Shown: in pieces, positions 56,871 to 64,000 of the stretch | How positions within the stretch are numbered: the first letter of the stretch is position 1 | Layout: each line of letters opens with the position of its first letter | DNA from: Blastocystis sp. Blastoise | Taxonomy: Eukaryota; Sar; Bigyra; Opalinata; Blastocystidae | DNA: 64,000 bases | NCBI GenBank assembly: GCA_039096225.1 | Contig: JBBPEB010000025.1 | Span: forward strand, 391,001-455,000 | Direction of reading: 5' to 3' | The notes under the pieces: model-generated | What the model was told of the DNA's origin: nothing | What the model saw: only the letters and a program-made list of their open reading frames with translations | The model's database searches: none | Made by a program: the position numbers and the translations under genes

Positions 56871-57075
56871 ATTCAATAGACACAAATAAAAGAACAAAAA
56901 CAAGAGAAAAAAAAATGTCACGATCCAATAAAACTTCATAAAAAGTGGGTTGTCAGAGATCACCTTTTTTGACAAACTTTCGATTTTTGTTTTTAGAGAA
57001 TTTGTTTGATTAGAAGGATTAACACATATTTCTTTTATTCTTCATTTAAAATAGAATATTCGTTAATTATAAAGA

Positions 57076-58302
57076 ATGAAATCCTTAGTTTCTCTTTCTC
57101 TATTACTTTTTGTATTTATTAACGCCGCTTATGCTGCTAAATGGGCTGTTTTAGTTGCTGGTTCTGCTGGTTATTATAACTATAGACATCAAGCTGATAA
57201 TGCTCATATTTATCGTATTCTTATTAACAATGGATACAAACCTGAAAATATTATCGTCTTCTCTCAAAATGATGTTCCTAATTCTAAGAGTAATCCTATT
57301 CCTAACTCCCTTTTCAATAAACCTGGTAATAACTCTATCAACTACTATGAAGATTATGTTATTGATTACGAAGGTAATGATAATATCCCTGCTAATTATG
57401 TTAAAGTCTTAACTGGTGATGACTCTACTGGTAAGAAAGTCTTAAAATCTACTGAAGAAGATACTATTTTCCTTGCTTTCTTTGATCATGGTAGTGATAA
57501 TCTTATTTGTTTCCCTTATGAAGAACTTTATAGTAATGCTCTCTTAAAGGCTTTTGAAACCATGAAAGCTAAGAAGATGTACAAGAGAATTGTTTATTAT
57601 TTAGAAGCTTGTCATTCTGGTTCTATGTTTGTTGATCTTCCTACTGATTCTAATATTTATGGTTTAACTGCTGCTAATCCTCATGAATCTTCTTGGGCTT
57701 ATTATTGTGATGATGAAATTGTAAATCACGTTCAATTTGATACTTGTCTTGGTGATGAATTCTCTATTCAATGGATGGAAAATGTTGATGAAGGTGATCT
57801 TACCCAAACTTTTAAGGATCATGCTTCTGTTATCACTGCTCTTGTCAAGGAATCTCACGTATCTCGTTATGGTGATTTATCTTTTGAAAATCTTCCCATT
57901 TCTGAAGTTTTCACTGGTGATCTTGCTACTGTCAAGAATGGTAAGAAGATTGCTCAAGAAAAGATTGAAGGTGCTCGTGGTGATATTTACTTAAATAAGC
58001 TTAATTATCTTAGACGTAGAATGGAAAAGACCAACGATTCTCAAGCTGAAAAGGAATATAAGCAAGAATTAGAACTTATTGAAAAGATTGATACTTATTT
58101 TGCTGTTCTTGTTAAGAAATTCAAGAATATGGGTGTTATGAAGGTTGATAGTATTGAAGCTCCTGTTAAGGATTTCAACTGTTATAAACAAAGTATTGAT
58201 CATTCTATTAATCTCTTTGGTAGAAGTGATTATCTTGTTAAATATTATCATACTTTACATACTATTTGTGATCAATATAATGAAGCTTATCTTTATTTAT
58301 AA
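57076..58302 (+). CDS. Legumain-like asparaginyl endopeptidase (peptidase C13)
   Basis: One uninterrupted frame of 408 residues. Residues 1-20 form a signal peptide (SLSLLLFVFINAAYA). The mature start KWAVLVAGS and the YNYRHQAD block are family signatures. The catalytic dyad is visible as His138 in FFDHGS and Cys179 in LEACHSGSMF. The C-terminal third resembles the helical prodomain of the family. Legumains cleave after Asn in acidic vesicles or outside the cell and mature other proteases. The length is close to the usual 400-430 residues. Unlike nearly all neighbours the gene has no intron and its codons use more C in third positions, which suggests high expression or a different history. 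It is tail-to-tail with the third BTB-LRR gene, 194 bp apart. Confidence 0.93.
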   Translation: MKSLVSLSLLLFVFINAAYAAKWAVLVAGSAGYYNYRHQADNAHIYRILINNGYKPENIIVFSQNDVPNSKSNPIPNSLFNKPGNNSINYYEDYVIDYEGNDNIPANYVKVLTGDDSTGKKVLKSTEEDTIFLAFFDHGSDNLICFPYEELYSNALLKAFETMKAKKMYKRIVYYLEACHSGSMFVDLPTDSNIYGLTAANPHESSWAYYCDDEIVNHVQFDTCLGDEFSIQWMENVDEGDLTQTFKDHASVITALVKESHVSRYGDLSFENLPISEVFTGDLATVKNGKKIAQEKIEGARGDIYLNKLNYLRRRMEKTNDSQAEKEYKQELELIEKIDTYFAVLVKKFKNMGVMKVDSIEAPVKDFNCYKQSIDHSINLFGRSDYLVKYYHTLHTICDQYNEAYLYL

Positions 58303-58496
58303 GCTAGCTTATTCACTTTTTTTATAGCTTTATTTTGTTTTGCTTTTTTCTATTTGCTTCTTTTATCCTATAATTTTATGTGAAATTTTTAAATTTTTCA
58401 TTGTTGTATTTAAAAATGAGTTTTGTTCATTTTAATATTTTTTTATAAAATCTAACGAAAATAAAAACTACTTATAAATAATCAATATTAAAAGGG

Positions 58497-59018
58497 TTAA
58501 TAATATAAATTAACATGATGCTCATCATCTACTAAAACATAAGGCTCTTTACTCTTTCTAAGAGTAACATCATCTATATATTATGTATATTATTATAATT
58601 TATTATGTATATTATAATATTTATATTATAATTTATTATGTATATTATAATATTTATATTATTATTTATTATGTATATTATTATAATCATATATTTTATA
58701 TTATATTATATTATTATTACATATCATATATAATAAATTTTATTATATCATTATATAAATATACCTGAATAGCAACTAATTGTTAGATTTTTACTCATAT
58801 GACAACGTTCTAAAATAGGATAAAAAGCTAGAATTCCATCATTAGAAACTTTACAACGATATAAAGATAATTGAGTTAGTTTTGATAAGCATTTTCTATC
58901 GAATGCATTACAAGCAGAAATAAACATAGAATCTTGAAATGGAATATCTATATAAAGAAATATGAAAAAATGTGTAAATAACTGTTAAAGAATAATTAGA
59001 TAATATGTTTTACAAATG

Positions 59019-59055
<37 letters not shown>

Positions 59056-59166
59056 TAAAAAAATAATAAAAAATACTTTCAAATTGTAAAGATTCTAGGG
59101 CAGGCAAGCATTCAGGTGTCAAATTATCAAATAAATAAACTAAACTTGAATCACTAACTATGTTAT

Positions 59167-59210
<44 letters not shown>

Positions 59211-60066
59211 GATATCATGAAATATAATATATAATTATTAAATAAAATAAAAATTACTTGAGAAATAAATTGAAGAAAGTTTTTGAAATTTATTAGCTAA
59301 GACAACTGTGTTTTCTAACGTTATCATTCCCTCATCACTTATTCCGGTTTCTATATATAAATATAGAATTAGAGAAATAGAAATAAAAACAAAAAATAAT
59401 AGATATAAATATACGATTTATTTTTAGTTCTGTTACATTTTCAAGACCCCCATTATATATAACGTCTGCTAACTGTTCACACCACTCTATAGGTAATGTA
59501 CAAGCTATATAGATAATGAATATATAGAATAAATGCACATTAAATGTAATAAATATATATGTATATATAAATATATAGATAAGAATTTGATTAAAATGTA
59601 TATATAATAATATATATACTATCTAAAGAAAAATTTGATATATGACTACAAACATCAGATAATAATAAATCGTGTAACATATAAATTTTTTCCTCTTTAA
59701 AACAATCTTTAATAATAAATGTGTTTATTGGTTTCAATATTTTTCTTAAATTTAATTCATATAAATAATCGATAGAAGTTTCATTTACACAAACACCTAT
59801 AAAATATATACATATATATTATAAAATTATAATAATGATTATCATTCATAGATAAAAAGAAATAAATAATAATAGAATAATATAAATGAATATAGTTTAT
59901 ATACTTTCCATAGATAAAGATTCCAATTGTGGGAAATATTCATTATTAATAGCATCATATAAAGCACAAAACATTTCTGCATTCAAATCTATAGTATTAA
60001 TATGAATATATAAGTAAGAATTCATTTTTTGATCAAGATAATCATTAATTAAATAAGTAAATTTTA

Positions 60067-60150
<84 letters not shown>

Positions 60151-60695
60151 CCAGTAATAATAATATGTTTAAGATTTGGATATGTATTCTTTTTAATATA
60201 ATTTATAAACTGACAAAAAGGATTCGAACTATTATTCCCTATATACATATATATAACTATATAATAACAATAATTCAGCTATATAATAACAAAAATATAA
60301 CTATATATATATATATATATATATATACATGAAATCCTATAGGTTAAAGATTCGATTTGAGAATAAGTATGATCAAAAAGTTTTCCAAATTCTTGTATTC
60401 CATTAAATAAATATTCACTAAAATCGAGTTCAGTTACTTTAGGAAATAAGCCATTATAAAGCATTTTCATATATTGATATAAAACATTACTTCCTATTTA
60501 TATATTTATAATAATAATAAATATAATAATAAATATAATAATAAATATAATAATAAATATAATAATGAATATAATAATGAATAGAATCATAAATAGAATC
60601 ATAAATAGAATATACTAATAATAATTGATTTCGCTTCTTGTAATACTGGCATATTAAGATAAGTAGATGTATAATTAGAATATCCACTACCTATT

Positions 60696-60738
<43 letters not shown>

Positions 60739-61228
60739 ATTATTATCATAAAAACTGTAATAAAATTAATACTGGATATGAACAACAACAAAAAATATAT
60801 ATATATATATACATTGCTTTTTTTATTGTATATTGCATAGATGAATCTATATATATATAAATATTAAAAACATTTATACTATATAACATAATGATAATAG
60901 TTTATATATAATTAAAAATATATATATATTATTAATAAAGCATAATATAATATACTATTTTTCTTTTGTACATATTCTTGTTCAAAATATATTTCTAACG
61001 ATATCCTTCTATAAAAATTTCCATTTATATAATCTATATATATATTAATTATATTATTGTTTATAGATATACTTAAATTAATTTCAGAAATAAGAAAATA
61101 TCTAAGAAAAAGAACTTATATATAATTATATATACCTTGAACACAATAATAATCAAGATTTGGAAATACTTTGGGGAAAATACGATTGAAAATTAATGAA
61201 TAATCAAAAGGATAATATATATTTTGAG

Positions 61229-61271
<43 letters not shown>

Positions 61272-62005
61272 AACATATAAATAACAATTATAATCATTCT
61301 ATACATGTGAAATATAATAATAAATATAAAATAATTCTTTATATACATTTTAATGTTACTACTTTAATGGGAATATAACAAAAAATGGATTTATATAAAT
61401 CAAGAAAAGACAATAATTCGTCTGTTATAAAACCATTTATCCATATATCTAAATCACAAAAATCTTTTTCTTCAAATTGTGAAAATGATTTAATTGCAAA
61501 TTCTTCACTAGATGTATATCCATTGGATTCATCATATTTTTTCTGATCAAAGATTTCAATATTGTTATCTAAAAGTACATTAACTGCTATTTTTCTTATC
61601 TTATTTAACAGCAAAGATGTCATTTTCTTCGGTTTCTGTTTAAAAAACTGATTTAGGCACTTATACACTTTTGAATAAGTTTCCGGTGTCCATTCTTTAT
61701 AATCGTCTTCAGGTTGAGATAAAAACAAGCACATTTCCTCAACACCATCACTTACAAAATCCATATAATACGAATCTGAATCTTCAACTCTATTATTCTC
61801 ATCATTCGAACACTCCTCTAAAATGCACCCAGGATATTTCTTAAATAAAGACGTTGAAACAGAAACTGCCTTGTTATCTTGGAATAAGAATATCTTAAAG
61901 TCTATATTGAAATACAAATTATAATCCTTTATTTGTGCAAACTATGAATATGAATTAGATACCGCCTGACTCAGATTGATCATTTCTCTTCTGTTTTTTG
62001 ACCAT
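58497..62005 (-). CDS. BTB-like/leucine-rich-repeat protein, copy C
   Basis: Fifteen exons on the minus strand can be spliced into about 645 residues ending at 58497. Exon 1 is 62005-61963 (MVKKQKRND) and exon 2 is 61901-61347. The N-terminal part (FKIFLFQDNKAVSVSTSLF, then DSYYMDFVSDGVEEM) is the same BTB-like domain as in copies A and B, though clearly diverged. Each later exon encodes roughly one leucine-rich repeat (for example YPNLKHIIITG, FPQLESLSME, LENVTELKIN, LPALESLQFE). Nearly all introns are phase 1 and most are dominated by TA repeats, one with a 79-bp pure run. The repeats resemble RNase-inhibitor/FBXL-type LRRs. It has no Asp/Asn run. The role is probably protein binding; no partner can be inferred. 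Confidence 0.75.
60069..60147. repeat. TA dinucleotide run of 79 bp
   Basis: The longest pure TA run in the window lies in an intron of BTB-LRR copy C, next to its GT donor. Dozens of shorter TA runs mark introns throughout the window. Confidence 0.95.
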
Positions 62006-62918
62006 CTTTAATTTGTCTATATGTATATAATCATATACATTATGTTGGCAATATCACAATAAGAATATCATACATGTAGAACTCTTTGAAATGAAAAATA
62101 TAGGAAAATGAGGAAAAAAAAATCACAAATAGAGTCGCTTTGATCCGTTTCAGAAAAATCAGAACAGGTTGGAAATGGATTTTCTTATTTATTTCTATTA
62201 TTCATTATATTTCATTCGATATATAATAATTCATGATGAAATAGGTTTAAATAAATTGAGATATATACATAAATATTCTTTGAATTTTTTTGTCTTAATG
62301 TCTTCACAGTGTTATTGAATCAGTGGTGAATCATGGTTTCTTTCTTTCTTTTGACAATGAAAAATATATAACAAGATGTACTTTTTGATAAATAAGTCAT
62401 TGAGCAACATTCTAACAATAGAATCTTTAGTTGACAGATAAATTGTTTGCAGCTTTTCCTTTTAAATCATTGAATTATAATAAATTTTATGATATCATAT
62501 ACGATTACCAAATAAGTTTTTCTTTATCGTATAAAAAGTCACAAATCAGAAAATAAAAACTAATTATTTTCTTTTAAAATCACAAAATATTGGTCATCAT
62601 ATTACATTTCTAGCATTTCATAAAATAAAAATTATTTATTAATGTGTAAATCAAATGTATTCAACATTTAATTTAGAATTAAGGATAATTTTCTTCGCCG
62701 TTATCTTCCTATGCCTAGAAAACTATAATAAACGATTTAATAGTATCTCAAAAACATATTATATATTTTTTCTATATTTTTATAATCTTCAATAAATTGG
62801 TTATGCAAATCATAAAATAAAACAAGCTTTATTAATTCTTTCAAATTTTTCATTTTTAATCTTTTTATTATTATTTATTTTCTTATTTTTTATTTCATAA
62901 CGTTACTATAATATATAC
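62006..62918. other. Divergent intergenic region, no gene
   Basis: Head-to-head spacer of about 0.9 kb between BTB-LRR copy C and the DDX59-like gene. No coding signal is seen. T-rich stretches occur just before the helicase ATG. Confidence 0.5.
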
Positions 62919-64000
62919 ATGAGCGAATCTGAGGATGATGAACCAATTGTGAGTCGATCAATTGATCAGAGGTGGCCTTTACCTGATGAACCTGTTTGTA
63001 AAGTAATCATAATACAGTTTAATGTTGTTATCTACTGATTTAAATAGATATGTGGTAGATATGGTGCCTATGTTTGTGATGAAACTGATGAAGATGTATG
63101 TAGTCTTCAATGTAAAAGTAAGTCTATTGAGAACAACAAGAAAAAAAGTCAATCAGAAGAAAAAATAGCTGTTATTCCATTAGATGCATCATTAAATACC
63201 AATAAGAATATGAATAATCCTGAAAAGAATAAAAAAAACGATGCCACTATTCAAAGTCAGTCTCCATATCCATTTTATATTGAATCACAGGAAACAAAAT
63301 CAATTAGTATCTCTCAAGTATATATCTCTAAAAATTTTTATTAATGAAATTCTAGAGAGATTTACTTCGCCAGAAATTAGGCATTACTGTCAAATCACAA
63401 ATAGAATTATCTCCAATTTCTCAATTTGAATTCTGTGGCTATTCTACAACATTAATAAATAATATAAAGCAAGCGGGATATTTACATCCAACACCTATAC
63501 AAATGCAAGCAGTATATATATATATTATGAATATTAAAATGATAGATATATAAATATATGTTATTATAACGATTAATAATTGAAAAAAATATAAATATAT
63601 TATTATATATATATAACTATTCCTATTATTATTAACTCTAAATATTATAATTAGATTCCCTATATTCAAGCATCTATAACCGCGGTTATTTCGTCTCCAA
63701 CAGGATCTGGGAAATCTGCAGCTTATTTATTCCCTCTAGTTCATATAGTATATTATATATATATATAATAATTATCTATTTTATAGTATAATTATCTATA
63801 TATATTATTATTATATAATACTTGTTTATTCTATTTTACATGTTTTATTTATACTTAATAGTGTTCCTCTCTTTCTTCTTCTTGTCCCCCATCTGTTGCA
63901 TGTAGTCATCCTTACGCACTCATCGTCACTCCTTCTCGAGAACTCTGTATTCAAATCGAAAATACTATTAAAATAATATCTAAAGGTATTTTTATCAACT
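62919..64000 (+). CDS. DDX59: DDX59-like DEAD-box RNA helicase, 5' part only
   Basis: Five exons are visible (62919-63002, 63048-63317, 63356-63511, 63655-63747, 63862-63985) and the gene runs off the right edge in its next intron. An acidic N-terminus leads to a zinc-finger HIT domain ([12 protein letters not shown], then DEDVCSLQC), the combination specific to DDX59. Then follow a Lys/Asn-rich linker, the Q-motif region ([11 protein letters not shown]), Walker A as [15 protein letters not shown] and motif Ia as [13 protein letters not shown]. Walker A ends in GKS instead of the usual GKT, which is still compatible with ATP binding. DEAD, SAT and the second RecA domain lie outside the window. 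All visible introns before the last are phase 0. In animals DDX59 acts in RNA metabolism; the protist role is unknown. Confidence 0.9.

Larger units (their letters stand above)
55476..57075. other. Intergenic with tandem repeats, promoter of legumain at right
   Basis: No gene is supported. About 56,010-56,190 holds six or seven imperfect copies of a unit of about 30 bp built on TTAATTCTTTTATATATTATATAT. From about 56,640 the sequence is less A+T-rich and carries promoter words for the legumain gene, including AATGACGC and several CCAAT-type boxes. Confidence 0.55.

Overview
The window is nuclear DNA of a very A+T-rich microbial eukaryote; by eye about four fifths of the bases are A or T. Most genes are cut by short spliceosomal introns, many of which are little more than TA repeats framed by GT and AG. 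Long Asn and Asp runs interrupt several proteins. I see no rRNA or tRNA gene, no bacterial or organellar genes, no CRISPR array and no recognisable transposase. The organism splices a textbook-looking U12-type AT-AC intron and encodes a mitochondrial-type rRNA methyltransferase, so it probably keeps a minor spliceosome and mitochondrial rRNA. A folate-biopterin transporter, a legumain, a DDX59-like helicase and large Ig/PA14/discoidin surface proteins would fit a free-living or gut-dwelling protist. A stramenopile is a weak guess from the mix of families; the species cannot be named from the sequence.

Layout. 0.7-3.2 kb: mitochondrial TrmH/MRM1-like rRNA methyltransferase. 4.4-11.1 kb (unit A): a BTB-LRR gene, a conserved spacer and a truncated BTB-TLDc pseudogene. 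11.6 kb: a small membrane protein on the minus strand. 12.7-21.6 kb: a giant type I surface protein of about 2,895 residues. 22.0-22.5 kb: a decayed third TLDc copy. 25.1-33.5 kb (unit B): the paralogous BTB-LRR gene, the same spacer and an intact BTB-TLDc gene. 35.0-40.2 kb: a second large type I surface protein. 40.7-43.1 kb (minus): a BT1-family transporter, divergent from a signal-anchor protein at 44.3-46.6 kb. 47.1-48.5 kb (minus): an incompletely modelled membrane protein. 49.3-51.4 kb: MYG1 exonuclease. 51.8-55.5 kb: a dsRBD protein with a degenerate DEAD-box-like domain and a huge poly-Asn tract. 57.1-58.3 kb: legumain, tail-to-tail with a third BTB-LRR gene (58.5-62.0 kb, minus). 62.9 kb to the edge: a DDX59 homologue, incomplete.

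The most informative part is the pair of duplicated units. Both BTB-LRR genes can be spliced by hand into open frames (14 exons/953 residues and 23 exons/916 residues), yet copy B has nine introns that copy A lacks, all in phase 1. About 990 bp of noncoding spacer between the duplicated genes is much better conserved than the genes. Together with the third LRR gene (15 exons), this looks like a family built from phase-1 LRR exons in which introns have come or gone recently, possibly from TA repeats. Gene models here were built by hand from frame continuity, splice signals and paralogue comparison; no search was run.
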